The notes beneath the pieces were generated by a model, which saw only the letters and a program-made list of their open reading frames with translations, was not told the origin of the DNA and searched no databases. Position numbers and translations under genes: made by a program. A DNA stretch of 64,000 nt from contig NC_092565.1 in NCBI RefSeq assembly GCF_037975245.1, positions 6,874,999 through 6,938,998 on the forward strand, written 5' to 3'. This DNA comes from Apostichopus japonicus (Eukaryota; Echinodermata; Holothuroidea; Aspidochirotida; Stichopodidae). Below, piece after piece: positions 24,125-37,100 of the stretch (positions within the stretch are counted from its first letter, which is position 1; each line of letters starts with the position of its first letter).

Positions 24125-26203
24125 ATGTACCCTTCGGGTAGAAGGAGTGCGTCGGCGAGGCTGCCCCCTAACAACTTCATGAACCTGAAGACGGTGGAGG
24201 TCGGTAGGGGTAGGAATGGCTACGGCTTCACTGTGGCGGGACAGCACCCCTGTGTGCTCAGCTGCATCATGCCCAACAGTCCTGCTGAATTTGCGATGCT
24301 GAAACCAGGAGATTGCGTCATCGCCGTTAATGGAGAGAACGTGACGAGGCTGAATCACGAGCAGTTCATTAAGCTGATCGGCGAGACGACGGGAGTTTTA
24401 CGACTCACGGTCGCCGACATGGCTGCGGAGGATCTGTCTGACGAAGATGATTATTACGACGGCCGTTATCCGAGACAGAGCGGCTCTTTCCCCCGAGCGA
24501 GGAGCTCTACTCCGGGCATGCAACGGACACAGATGGTTCTGGAGGAGCTCAACAACGGAGCTCTCTTCCAGGGACACCCAAGCAGGAAGGCTCATTACAC
24601 GCAGCAAATGTATTACAACGGCGGTGGCACGAACGGGTTTAATTCCAGGGTCGACGACCAGGACAAGTTTGCTCCGGGGCACTTGAGCCCTTACAACCGC
24701 ACAGACCAGATGAACGCTGGAAGTAATGCCAGGGCCTACGAGGATAGCTACTGGAACGGTCAAAAATTGGAGCACGTTAATCGTGCGAACAAACCTAAGA
24801 GGAGACAAAGAGATCATCGTCAGAGGGCGACACCCGTCGTCGCCCAGAGGAGTTACTACGTGAAGGAAGATCCTTACGATGAAGAAGACGAAGAGGAGGA
24901 GGAGATTGACACAAGACCACTGACTCCATACGAACTCAATAACATTGCTTACCCTTCGATGGTAAGAACAGACCTCAAGAAGTCTGTCAAAGCAGAAGAA
25001 CTTGAGGAGACGAACTCCCACATGGTCACCGTAGTCATAGGATATCTAGGGTCTGTGGACATCCCTGCTGCTGCTAATTTACCGACGGCTAGCTTGCAAG
25101 CTATCAGAGGCTGCGTCAGGAGGCTGAGGGTGGAGCAGAGGATCCACTCCTTAATGGTTATGAACATTGATCCATCAGGGATCAGGTTACTGAACGCCAG
25201 CAGTCAAGTGACGGTCATGTACCCAGCGAACAAAATCGTATTCAGTGGTATCTGCCCGGACGATAAGCGCTGCTTCGGAGTGGTGACCGTCCAGAATGCT
25301 GCAGTCGGTCAGACTCCGGTCCTCGACGATGAGGAACCCATAGGCAGCGCGTGCCACGTATTCATTATAGACCCCGAGTTGAGTTCCCATCAAATGCACG
25401 AAGAGATTTCCCTGCAGTTTGGCTTAGACTGTACGCCCAGCCTGGAGAACCACACCTGCGCCGAGTACCCGTCTTCCTCCCGTGTCGTCCTGCATCACGT
25501 ATCTCAGTTTTATCAGGACAGGCAGGATAACTCCCACTTTGGTGACTTCTACGGACAGGCGCCGTACGTCGGCGTCTCCCGCAGGAGTAACAGCGGCAGC
25601 AGCAACAGCGACAGCGGATTCGGCAACGGGGGTCGGGACGGGGTGCACGCCAACGGCTCCGACCAGATCCTGGACGTCGCATCTCACATCCGTAACCAGA
25701 GGGCCAACCGCTCGCTTACCGCCGGTCACAACCCGGGCCACCCCGGCAGACCCTCCAATCACAACTCCCACTACGTGAACTTTGCTCGGTCAGAGTTGAC
25801 ATCCCACCACCAGTCTGAAATGTCATCCCCGAAGGCCAACCACGTCGGTAGAGTTAACCTGGAAGATAAGCTGACTCCTCGCGCCCGACCTGACCCGGTG
25901 CAGGTACCCTCATCTCGACCGTCCCATGCCGTCGCCCCCACCCTCAGGTCCGGCAGCGTCAACATCTTTGAAATGGCCCAGTCTTCCACGCTCCCGACCA
26001 CCCAGAGAGACGTCCGTAGACTTCCGTTGCGTCACGTGTCTCACGATCCCAGCTGGGAAAACGGCAGTGACGTTCATCCCAACAGTTTACCCGAAAATTT
26101 CAATGGAATGGACCCGTATGGGAGTTCCGCCGGTCATCGGAATTACGTTAGCCAGCCCACTGTACAGTACCAGCAGCCTTATCTACAGCCGCCTTACAGT
26201 CAG
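24125..26203 (+). CDS. RGS12: RGS12-type regulator of G-protein signalling: PDZ + PTB exon
   Basis: RGS12 proteins accelerate GTP hydrolysis on Gi/o-class alpha subunits and scaffold receptors and Ras-pathway kinases. This exon gives 693 codons from an ATG just after the acceptor at 24110-24111. Residues about 22-97 form a PDZ domain with the GYGF carboxylate-binding loop and VLSCIMPNSPAEFAMLKPGD, very like RGS12. An acidic stretch (EEDEEEEEID) lies near residue 250-260. A PTB domain follows at about 298-462 (VTVVIGYLGSVDIP at its start, HEEISLQFG near its end). The last third is Ser/Asn/His-rich and probably disordered. The exon ends CAG|GTGAGT in phase 0. The 36 codons upstream of this ATG in the same frame are T-rich intron. 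The RGS, Ras-binding and GoLoco domains lie outside the window. Confidence 0.92.
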
Positions 26204-27292
26204 GTGAGTCTCTTGAAAGTTTAACCAACATTATTATTAAATATTAAAACGATTAAACATGAAACAATTCATAGTTTTTGTAATGTTTTTTCTTATGATT
26301 TTGTTATTGCTTTTAATTGTTAATTTGTTACTGTATGATATCAAACAACTGTGAAGAATGGACAAGAAAAATTTAATAAATTAAGATATTGGCGATTTGA
26401 CCACGTTAAATTCAAGATTTAACTTGATATGTCCAGCATAATAATAGCTCTGTAATTTTAATAAAATTTGCTCAAAAGCAGTCATATTAATTATGAACAG
26501 TGTGTACACCCGGTATTATGCATGTTACTTTAATAGCAATCCTTCAGTGTGTGTTTTTGTGTTAAATAGTGCTATACGTGTGTAGCATGAATTTATTGCT
26601 TCAATTTCAATCCAAGACTAAAATTTGGATTTGGGGACATATTTCTTGCCTTTAAAATGATGGATATATATAAATAGTATATTGTATACTGACAATATAT
26701 ATACTTAAGCACTAATTCCGTTCTGTACTGTAGCTGTTAAATTTTTAACTGTGCATCCAGCAAGGAAACATAAATTTCTCAAATTAGTTGAAATTAGAAT
26801 TGAATTATGGATCACTTTGTTGCATATGATATTACTACTATGCACACAGTTGTCACTATGAAAAGCCATTGTTGTTATATCTACAGAGCTCTTACAATCT
26901 ATACAGTTATTTTGTTTGAAGGTAAGGCAATCCAGGGGTAATACTTTATGCTTACTCAATGGTTGGCTTTTTGTAGGGTCATTGCAACAAGTACTTTACA
27001 CAGCTGTATTGAAAGGTCCCAAATGGCAGATTCTTTGTTATATATTTGAAGTAACTGGTGAAAAGTGCAAACCATGGTGGCCTAGATCTCTATTTTCATT
27101 GAAAAATGATTTACTGAATTTTCTCCAAATTTTAAAGTATTTCTATTTGGTTCAGATTTCAGCCTTCAGTGTCATTTGGTTAGGTTTCTTAAGGAAGATT
27201 TATCAGTTGTAGTTCACTATAAAAAAAAAAATATAAAAAAAACATGCTTTGGTACAGATTTAGAAGGAGAAAAAACACTTTCTTCGGTAGGT

Positions 27293-27422
27293 TGGAAGGA
27301 AATTAATTTTGACTGGCATGTAGATTAAAATTGATGACACATTACTGTGAATGCCGTGACTGTTAAAGGAGTTTATGTTGTACATAGGGGATCATATTGA
27401 GGGACTGCCCACTGTACGTTAC
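27293..27422 (+). repeat. Dispersed repeat, copy 1
   Basis: This aligns, with substitutions and small gaps, to 28409-28526. Shared landmarks in order are GGAAAT(T/C)AAT, GACTGGCAT, TGATGACACA, TTAAAG(G) and ACTGTACGTTA. The family is unknown. Two diverged copies 1.1 kb apart suggest an old interspersed element or segmental duplication. Confidence 0.55.
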
Positions 27423-27959
27423 AATTGAAGTTGACATAAATTATATACAAGTTTATTTATTCTTCACTACTTTTTGTGTCTTTTGAAACTTTTCCAGCAA
27501 GTTTCAGGTGGTTATTATTACAACAACCATCAGTCTATTAATTTAAAAAAACAAAAACAAAAAACAATATGGATTATGCACATTTTAAGTTATTGCGCAG
27601 TTTGAATGTTTGGGGATGGTTTTAAAAGCAACATTTACTTCATGGGCAGTATGATTTTTAAGCCAGGTTGTTTGTTAGCCAATGTTACAAATATGTTTCT
27701 ATCTTTCTATTACAATGTAACCTTGTATATCACTCATATACTGTAGCAATGTACACTCACTACATCTGGGTTGTCATTCATTACTACAGTAGTCTTGAGT
27801 ATGAACCTGTGTACATATATTGTACCTTTTCCCAGTAAGATACACCTGCTCAGTTTGATACTAATTTCTGTAAAATACTAACTGTATTTTTTTGCTTGAT
27901 TTGAAAATTCCAGACATCAGTTTTGGGATATTTTATATGTTCACAAAGTGATTGTCTGA

Positions 27960-28085
27960 AATGTGCACACTTGGGTATGTGGGTGTGAGAAGGCCTTACC
28001 CTGATACAAGACTGTAAACCTTGAAACCTTTTTAACTTTTTTAACTTCAAAGCCACAAACTTTGGCAAAATATTTCCTTCTGACC
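27960..28085 (+). repeat. Interspersed repeat fragment related to 50474-50640
   Basis: Shared blocks with 50474-50640 are TGTGCACACTT, GTGTGGGTGTG / GTATGTGGGTGTG and GTCTGTAAACCTT-like text, followed by AACTTT and TTTAAC words in the same order. In the 50-kb copy the block lies downstream of a tRNA-derived SINE head, so this may be the body or tail of the same family without its head. Confidence 0.5.
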
Positions 28086-28408
28086 ATGTATTCCAACCAA
28101 ACTTCCCACAAACTCCTGCTAGAGTAGGCCATTGTTGTGTCATCCAATATTTATTTCACTAAATGTTTTGCCTGATTATTATTATTTTCTGGGCTTGTGA
28201 AAGTTACCCATAAATTCCCTTCTTGTGCCTCTTGGGGATTCAACATTACAGTAATTTACCCACAATGCATTGAAGTAGGGCATGGTTTCTGGTTTGTCTG
28301 TTTTTTTCTGTGTGCCTGTTTAGTGTTATATAATATTCCAGCTCAATACATGCAGCCCAGTACCTGTGCATGCATGCCAAGCTTCCATCCGAATACTTGC
28401 TGTGGACG

Positions 28409-28526
28409 AAAGGAAATCAATATCGACTGGCATTGTCAAAGTGAATGATGACACACTCCATGGACATTGTCTCTCATTAAAGGGACATAGCTGATTATTG
28501 CAACCAATCACTCTACTGTACGTTAG
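28409..28526 (+). repeat. Dispersed repeat, copy 2
   Basis: This is the second copy of the repeat at 27293-27422, in the same orientation and ending in the same ACTGTACGTTA word. Open frames over it carry no domain I recognise. Confidence 0.55.
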
Positions 28527-29799
28527 TACTATTACCTAGGACTAGATATTTTCAAGTATTACTGTGATATCATATGTGATATTGTGGGCCATTTAGTTTA
28601 TAAATGCAGTCATCATCCTTAGTTGAGTGAATCCCTAGGCTTTAAGAAGCCGACAAACTCTCGTTGAAATCAGGTCTACTGAAATACAAGTGATGAAAAT
28701 GGATGAGCACCGGTGTATAATATATCAAAGCCAATTCTCTTTTGATAAGTGTTTTAAAGAATATCTAAGCAGCACTGGGTGTAATTGTCTGACCCATTCC
28801 TGCTCCCGGCCCCTGCAGTTTAACATCCCCATCCCACCAACAAAAGTGGACCTCAGCCCTCTGACCACTTGCTGAGGAAGGTGCATGACGGCATCCCACC
28901 GTGCAAACCGTGCAGTTGAAAGAAAGTTGTTTTGAAGTGTATCCAATTTCGCAAACGAGCAATCCAGGTAGGACTCCGACGCTGCACATGTGCAACAATA
29001 TTGAATAACTGTAGGTCAAGAGAATCTGGTTACTTGGCGAGGGTTTGTATGATCGTCAACCTAGAGGTCGTGGGATCGACACAATGTATTGGCTTCACCG
29101 CGTCTTCACCTGAAACCACCATCATCACTGGTGAGAGGTACCGAGGCCAACCTGTCGAAAGGAACAGCACAGAAACAGCCTTACATGAATGCAGTAGTAA
29201 GCCACTCTACCCCTTTAAGAAATAGTGTACAAAGGATATTGGCACCCGGCTCTACATAATTTGTTAGTATAACAGATCCACTGACAAAATGCACAATTTT
29301 ATTACTGTCCATAATTATTTTGGGTGATAATCATGATAAATACATCTTTCTTTTCCAGGGAATGAGAGCTTAATATTTTTCCTTTCTACTTTCAGAGTAA
29401 AGGTTGTTACAGGGTAGGAAGGAGTGTTTGTGGAGGGGAAGGGGGAGTTCGGGAGGGGGAATGACATATGAAACAGAGTTTGTGGGTGAAGAAGGTCGTC
29501 AATTGGTGTGTTCCACAATGATGGTATTTTTTCCGTTTTTTGATCTATCATTTACTAGAAACGTACCTGGTAGTGCAATTTAAAGTAAACAGAACTTTTG
29601 ATGTTGTCTTGATCCTGTGTTGCCTCCTTAAGTTGTCAATTGAACTTGAAATTGGTTTCTTCAGGGCGCAGAGTTCACTTTACTGTGGTTCAGAACATAC
29701 TAGAGTCTGTACCTGTAGTACTTACACTGCACTCATCCCCATACTTGTACTTTACCATATAGGCCGCCTATATTGTACAGTGTAGAAAATTTGTGTTTT

Positions 29800-30175
29800 A
29801 CTGTTAGGTACTGTAGACAAGTAATTGTAGTGTAATGTACTGTACTAGACTGCACTATAATGTACTCTGCTAGACTGTACTGTGCTGTAGTACTGTGCAA
29901 TGCCATACTTGACTGTACTGTGCTGTACTATGCTATGCTATGCCATACTGTACTGTAGTACTGTACTGTACTGCAGTACGGTACTGTAGTACTATACTTC
30001 ACTGTGCTATGCCGTACTGTACTGCACTGTACTGTAGTACTGTGCTGTACTCTACTAGATGCCATACTGTACTGTAGTACTGTACTGCACTGCAGTACGG
30101 TACTGTAGTACTATGTACTGTTCTGTTCTGGGTTGTACTGTACAGTACATGTATACGTAAGTTTTGTAGTGTACT
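29800..30175. repeat. TACTG-rich minisatellite with 118-bp higher-order period
   Basis: About 375 bp are built from TACTG/CTGTA words with TACTGTAGTACTGTACTG phrases. A longer unit starting GCCATACTGTACTGTAGTAC recurs at about 29942 and 30060, a spacing of about 118 bp. The words are near-palindromic (GTAC, CTGCAG, CAGTAC), so both strands can fold into many hairpins. Translations of it (Tyr/Ser/Val-rich) are artefacts. Confidence 0.85.
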
Positions 30176-33100
30176 GAACATTACTTGTGTCTGGACATTA
30201 CTGAAGCGCCTAACAAATTACTGTTGTTGCATGGATGTTTCATTAATTTAATCCAGAACTTTTTAAGTTAGAAATATATATGGGATTGGTGAGGGATTGG
30301 GGAATGTAGGAAGGGAGGTGAAGGGGGATGCCTGGCAGAAGAGGACCTGTGGATGACGGAATTGTTTATTATTGGACCCTTGAGTCATTTTTCAAACAGA
30401 GCTGGACTGTAAGATGTCATTTTGATCATGTGTTGTCAACTTGTACCTTTTTGTTCTGCAGGGCACTTACTGTATGTAGTACAGAAAACATACAAAACCA
30501 GTTACTGTAAATATCTATACAAATAAATATTCTCCCAACATTACCATACTGGAATATACTTTCCATATCTACAGTGTACTGGATTGTATCGTTAATTCCA
30601 TTTACGGAGCTTTTTCAGTTAAAATGTTTTAATCAGTAGCTTTACAGTAATTTCAATTGAAAAACCAGCGCCCACAAAGGCCTCCTCCCTACAGTATAAT
30701 AGTCTGAGTGCAGATATACAGTAGATGAAGTCTGGGAACATTCCAAACATTCTGTCAGGAATGCTTTTAAAGGTGAACAAAAGATACTGCAGTTTGTTAA
30801 ATAATAGTGAAAAGAGATATTGATCTAGTTTTACAGATCTGGCTTAATAAGACCTTCACTGTTCATTGTAATACACCAAAAAAAAAAATGTCAATTTCCG
30901 AATGAATGCCTCGGGTAAATAATTAGGTAAATCCTACCGTGCCATACCATACAGTGGATTCTGAGGTTTGCTGTGTGTGCATGGACAGGGAGTCCTGAAA
31001 CTTCATGGTGAGGTTTTGACTCCTGATATTTGTCTCATGTTCCTGCCTGGAGAATTTAAAGGGATACTGTGGTGTTAGGTGAAAAAACCCCATCTCAATA
31101 TCTTGTTCCAAACTCCTGACATATGGTTGTTGATTGAATGGAACCTATTTTGGCTCAGGGATGAACCAGAGTTGATCATTCCGAGGAGTGCATCAAAGAT
31201 GGTTTGTGAATGTCATGGCTGCAAATATTCGTCAAAAGATTTACTTTCCAAATATTGTAATTTCCTTGTTGATTTCATCTGTGAATATTTGCATGGCTGT
31301 CAAGGTTCTCTTTATTTAGAATTGTATTACACTGCAGACTTTTATTCAAAAAGAAAAAAAAAAATCATTTTTCAGCTGAATTGTTGTGACAACATTGATA
31401 ATTTATTCTGCACTGTTGCCAGATGCATTATACAAAAGAGTTACTAAATTTGAAAAAAATCAAATTCTTTGAATTGCAGCAAGGATGTTGTGCTTAAAAC
31501 TTTAAAAAAACAGGAGGAAAATTTCAAACAACTTCAACCACAGGAATATACCTTTAAACTTGATCCAGTATATATATTGGGTCCATATAGATCAGAAATC
31601 CTTCACTGACATGGTATTGTTGTATTGTTTAATGATGGTTCTACTGTGTCACTGTACTTCCCAATGCAACATTTGTCACTGCACACTGCTTCTTCGGACA
31701 ATTCGGTTGAGTGTTGCAGTCAAGTTTTAAGTTCCATTTTTCAGGCTGGAATTTGTGTGTACAATCTCTTGGTAGAATGAAGCAAGTATTAAACAATTAT
31801 TGATGCCTGTGAGGTACTTCTTATAGTCTTTCGTCCTGGAAGTGAATCCCGTATGAACGATAACGATTCGATAAAACTTGGGGTCTTCTCATTAAGTTGT
31901 AGTTACTAAATACATTACAATTGGATTGGAGTAATTGGACAACTGAAAATAACTGTCTGCAGAAGAAAGGAATCTTCTCATTGTTATTAACCACATAATG
32001 AATTACATGGTACTACTGTAGATATGTCTTAAAGCTGTACTGAGCTGCAGATTCCAATTTTCGTCAGAAATTGAATAAAACACATACTGCAGGTCTTGTT
32101 CATCAATCAATGTAAGTTCCAACTTTACAACCCCCCACTCCTACCCTCCCCCAATGTGACATCAGAAACTTTTCAAGTAAATCACCAAAAACAGACAGGA
32201 ATAACAAACAAAAAAGCAAAAAGGAAGAAAGAAAATAACAAATGAAAAGTCTGTTCCTTGTCTATTTGCCATTTTGATATTTTCTTAACAACTTTGTTTT
32301 TGGATTTTCATACATTAATAATAATATCCTAACACTCTACAAAGTTTTGGGTTTTGTCAAGTTCAGGAACTGTCTCTCTTTTTCGAAGGGAATTCTCAAG
32401 TGTTAGTTCTCACTCTTCTTTCTAGTTTTACTTTTCCCAGTTGTCTCCAGAAGTGACCTCTCTGCAATCCTTGACAATAAAGTTTATAGTATCAAGTTGC
32501 TACCTACAGTAGGTTAAGTTTTATAGACATCTGTTACATATTTCCCAGTGCACACAAAAGTCTTACAAGACACTATATACAGTACATAAAGAAAAGTTGC
32601 CTTTAGGTCAAACTTCTTTTATTCGATGATTTATTGTGTTTTTACGGTGATTTCGCCATGCAGACTACATCTTGCTTCCTTCTTCTTGAATGCCCAGTGG
32701 CACATTGTACTGTGTTTACATGTTTGTCAGCACTGCAGTTATAAAGTAGCCCATAGATGTTAGAAAGAGCCTATATATAGTCTATTGATCTAGAAAAATA
32801 GGACAGTTATTCAAAGTATTTCCATTGCGGTTTTCTTGTTGTGTACAGCATACAGACATTACAGTTGGTTGTGGTTATTTTCTTCTTCTTTATATCCGGG
32901 GTGACTCTGCTGTGTGTTGTAGAAAGTAGCTTTTTACAATGTTAAAACCGTAGAAGAGTTTCAGTTTATTTCACTAGCTGTAGGATTATCGCTGGTTGTC
33001 AAACAAGTTTATATACACACACGGAAAAGTGGACATAATATAAGGTTACATCACAGAGCAGACTGTGTTTCTAAACCAGGTAAGAAAAACCTCACTCAAT

Positions 33101-34115
33101 TCTAAGTTTAACTAAGTTTGTAATACACTCTCATCTGTCGCAACTCTAGTCAATACGTTTTACCATAGATCTATGTGACCGTATCGAACTGGTGGCATTT
33201 ATAAGCCCTTCTGCCCGATAATATCGGCATCCCGGGCTCCAGCCCGGTCTCTCCTCGCTCACCAAATCTTCTCGAGCTCCCGACTCGGTAAAGACTTGTA
33301 CCGGAACTGATTTCACAAAATTTCATCTGACGGTTAATTAGCTAGTCGGCCGATATCAGTTAAGGGGCGTGGACCTTCGAAAGCTTCTTCTCCCGTTGTT
33401 AAAAAGCGGTGTTGTAAAGAATTGTACCGGATGTTCCCCCGTTTTGAAATATATGTGAAGACCACTCAGTGCTACATACTTCATCAGTGTAGTGGGTTGT
33501 TCAGATGGGAAAGTGTATACTGTAAGTATGACTAGAGAGAAGTATAGAGTATTAGTGTCCTTGCTTGTTAATTTGCAAACCAGTTTAGTTGTTTGTGAAA
33601 TTTTCTTCATTTGTCACTTACCCACCTCCCTCCCCCCTCCCCCCCCCCCCGTGCGTGTATGTACAGTACCCTCCCAAATCTACAGAGCCTTTAATACAAC
33701 AATTGATAACGATTTTGCAAGTTGTGCTCTCACATGACCCCCTACAGATCATAGTGCCATCTACCTTCCTAAATTTAACATTAAGTTAAGTAACTTACAA
33801 CCCTACTAACTCTAGCTGAGATATTACCCAATTGGTTCACTATTTTTTAAATACCTTTCTTATTTTTGGTTGAAAAAATTTTTCTTTTATAACGGATATT
33901 GGATTGTTCAAATCTATAGGCTTTCCTCATCTGTTACCTGTTTCCACAGCCAGCATAAAATGCACTCTAATCTACCTAAAGTACTTGTCCAAGTTTATGA
34001 ATTTTTGGTCTTGAAATGTGTATTTTCTTCACATAAATTTCCTGGATTCATTCTCATCCGTGTTGTGATTATTCCACCATTGCAAAAAGTATAAAGAAAT
34101 TTATGCACACTTATT

Positions 34116-34134
34116 GGGGGGGGGGGGGGGGGGG
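34116..34134 (+). repeat. Homopolymer of 19 G
   Basis: This is an uninterrupted G run within the RGS12-type intron. Comparable runs occur at 16835-16851 (17 G), 4723-4738 (16 C) and 7228-7243 (16 C). Exact lengths are uncertain because sequencing of such runs is error-prone. Confidence 0.85.
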
Positions 34135-37100
34135 TTGCCTGCAAAGAAATTCTGTTTAACACGATTTTACTCTAACATATTACATACTCATTTTTACTCA
34201 ATTTAAAAGAAGAATCATTTCAACCTGTCTCATCTCGATAAAGACACTTCCAGCCTCACATAGTAAAACCATGTTACCTACAGTATGTGACAGCTTAGCG
34301 GTTTGCAATTTGAAAGGCTAACTGTTTAATTGACTTTACAATTCCCTTTGTGATGGACACAAAGACCTGGACAAAAATAACATCCCCTCCCCCTCTTTCA
34401 ATTTTTGGCATACATGTATGTTACCAGTCAGAAGTTTTAGAAGAATACCTTACTGAATGGATTTGTCGTTTAATACAAAGAGTGCAGTCCTGCAGGTGAC
34501 TTTTGTGCTACATACCTGGCAAATGAACATCAACAGAGGAAACATGTCTTCTCTTCGAAATTAAGTTAGAAGACCTAGCTTTGTGTGTCGGTAAAGTTTC
34601 ATTATGCAAGCATGCATGACTTTGGAAGCAACTTTGCAATTTTTGTTCTTGCTGAGATGGAATCATAAAACTTTTAGCAATAAATTAAGTTATGATGTGA
34701 CCCATCAATTAATTGTGACGTTAGTAATTTGCCAAATTATGAGCAATATGACGTCAAGTCTTAATTTTGCATTTCTGTCATCTATGGTAAATAAGAACGG
34801 GAAAAAAGGACAAATTAAGCGAGTACCTATCAACTTTCTTTGTCTTTGTCAGACTTAGCAAAAATACCCATTTTGTAAAAATATACAGGTCTTTAAACAA
34901 GATCATCCTCTATATTGTGAATTAGCTTCACTGTGCGATATTAAAAACAAATTATACTTGATGGAATCCTGCAATCACTCCCAAGTTTTCGAATCACACT
35001 TTATAGAAATTCCTCTACTCATAGTGCTGTACTTTTAACTCATAGATTTTAATCCTTTGCTATAATCCTTTGAAGTATTTTAAATATTCATACCTTCTTA
35101 TTTCTTTTAGTTTCTTTCTTTCTTTCAGTCTGTCTCTGTTCTCTGATCACTTTACATCATTAATTATTAGTTTTTCGTATGTAAATATAATTTATCCTAT
35201 TTATAAATTTTTTATAATTCATACTGGAAAAAATGAATTGAATTGAATTGAAAAAATTGAATTTAGAAAATTTGAATTGAAACTGTGCAATAGGCAGGAC
35301 TAATTGTCTGTGGTCGGTAATTGTCTAAGTAGACAAGTCTAAGTAGTTGTCTAAGTAGACAACTAAATTTTACGTTTTGTTTTTATTTTTTCTCAGATGA
35401 CCAAGTTTCCCTTTAATTGTCCAAAAGTTCTAAGTTATCTTCCAAAAATTGATACTAGACATACTTGACAAATATAGCAGAAAAAAATCAATAACAAAAA
35501 AAATCTGCTTCAGCCATACAGGTAGTTTTAACACTATTTATGTGAATTTATAATACTGCTATATGTACAGTACAGTAGGCCTACTGTACACAATCTATCA
35601 GTTGAAGCTGAGTATCTGTGTGACCTACTTTAGAGAGAAATTAACTCACCTTTGTTATATTACAGTGATCAAATATAATGTTTGCAAATACATCTAGGTA
35701 GAATAAATAGTTATTGCATGAAAGCACATCTTAATTGTCAACATCCATTAGTGATTGATGAGTTTGGCGATACTGAACATACATATTGATGAACAATGCA
35801 AAAGTCTTTAAATCTCGAATGCAAATTTTTGCACAAAACAAAGTGTCGGGCCTCGAAATTCTGGCTGTACTTTTACTGGCTAATTTTATGTTAACTTTGG
35901 TTTTGGGCTTTTTGCCGTTTGCCAGTAGCAAGAAATTAAAAGGTACGAGAGGTTTTTTTTTGCGCGCTCGGCTAGTAGAAAATAAGAACCTAAGCACTGT
36001 AGGATGTTAAAGTCTGTTCATAATTAGTCAGTTTAAATTGCCATGATTTTCAGTATTTAACATGATATCCTGTATTACTTATTACGTAAGTAAACTGAAA
36101 TTTAGAAAAAAGTTGCTAGTGAGAACTTGAGTTAATTCATTTTTGCAAGTACTTTCAAGTATCTCTTAGCAAGAAGCTAATTTAGTGAAATGCTAGACCT
36201 AAGTGGGGTTCCCGAATTCTTGAAAAATGTAACTTGAGAATCTTATGTTTTTAATGTTTTATGTTTTTTTTTATTGTTTCTATGGCTACTGTCCTGTATA
36301 TACAGATTTGAGATTATAATTATTTACAGTAGTCTGTTGCTAAAGTACATATATACAGTAACACCTTACATTGCACACCAAAGTGCAATAGAACTATTTT
36401 GTCTTAATAACTAGAGGTAAACTGTACTAATAATGTCAGCTGGACTTCAGCTGGTGTTGGTTTACAAGTTATTTCAAGTTTCCGAGTTATTGCCATACAT
36501 ACTACACAATACTACTGTACATTCACGCTATACCCTGTACCATATAGTGTCTGGCACCTCACAAATCAGCACCGACCGGTTTATTAATGTGTGTTATTGT
36601 AGATGACCTCAATTTTTAATTCTTCTTCCAAGTTCTTTGTCAAGAAGGTTTTTATAAATTAACAGCATCCTGAAACAACAAGTCAACAATGATGCCAAGC
36701 TGAATTTCCGCTAAACCCAAAGATGTTCTCAATGCAGAGCACTAAGGGAAGAACTTAAACACATACCATGCACCATGTTATGAGATGTCTCATGCTGTAT
36801 GTATATCTCACTTTAAATACAAACACCTGATCAGCTTTTGAGAACAGCTTTCGAATTTGCTTTGCTACCACCCTTACCTGTCTCCGTACAACAACTGCAC
36901 CCTTCCCTCTACCATGTCTGTACTAGTGTTACCTGTACTGTAGTAACCTCTTTAAAACACTGACTACCCACTGTGGTGGCTGGTCATCTCTAGTCTCCTC
37001 ATTCTACCGACTTAAGTGACTACTGTACTGATGTGGTTTAAAGTTGACACGTTTGTAATTAATATCAGTCCTTTCACACTGTTTACACTTGATCAGTAAA

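Noticed and set aside
24398-25021. 207-codon minus-strand open frame
   Set aside because: It is a shadow of the RGS12-type exon, with no domain and no splice support.
25365-25771. Minus-strand Arg/Cys-rich and Val/Gly-rich frames
   Set aside because: They are shadows of the GC-rich PDZ-PTB exon.
29031-29100. Possible tRNA-like head (GGTCGTGGGATCGAC resembles a B box)
   Set aside because: No acceptable A box at a fitting distance and no cloverleaf; too weak to annotate.
29999-30181. Tyr/Ser/Val-rich frame over the minisatellite
   Set aside because: It is a repeat translation with no gene context.
31079-31447. 122-codon open frame in the first large intron
   Set aside because: No recognisable domain, an AT-rich run-on tail with a Lys homopolymer and no splice partners in phase; likely chance or an old repeat.
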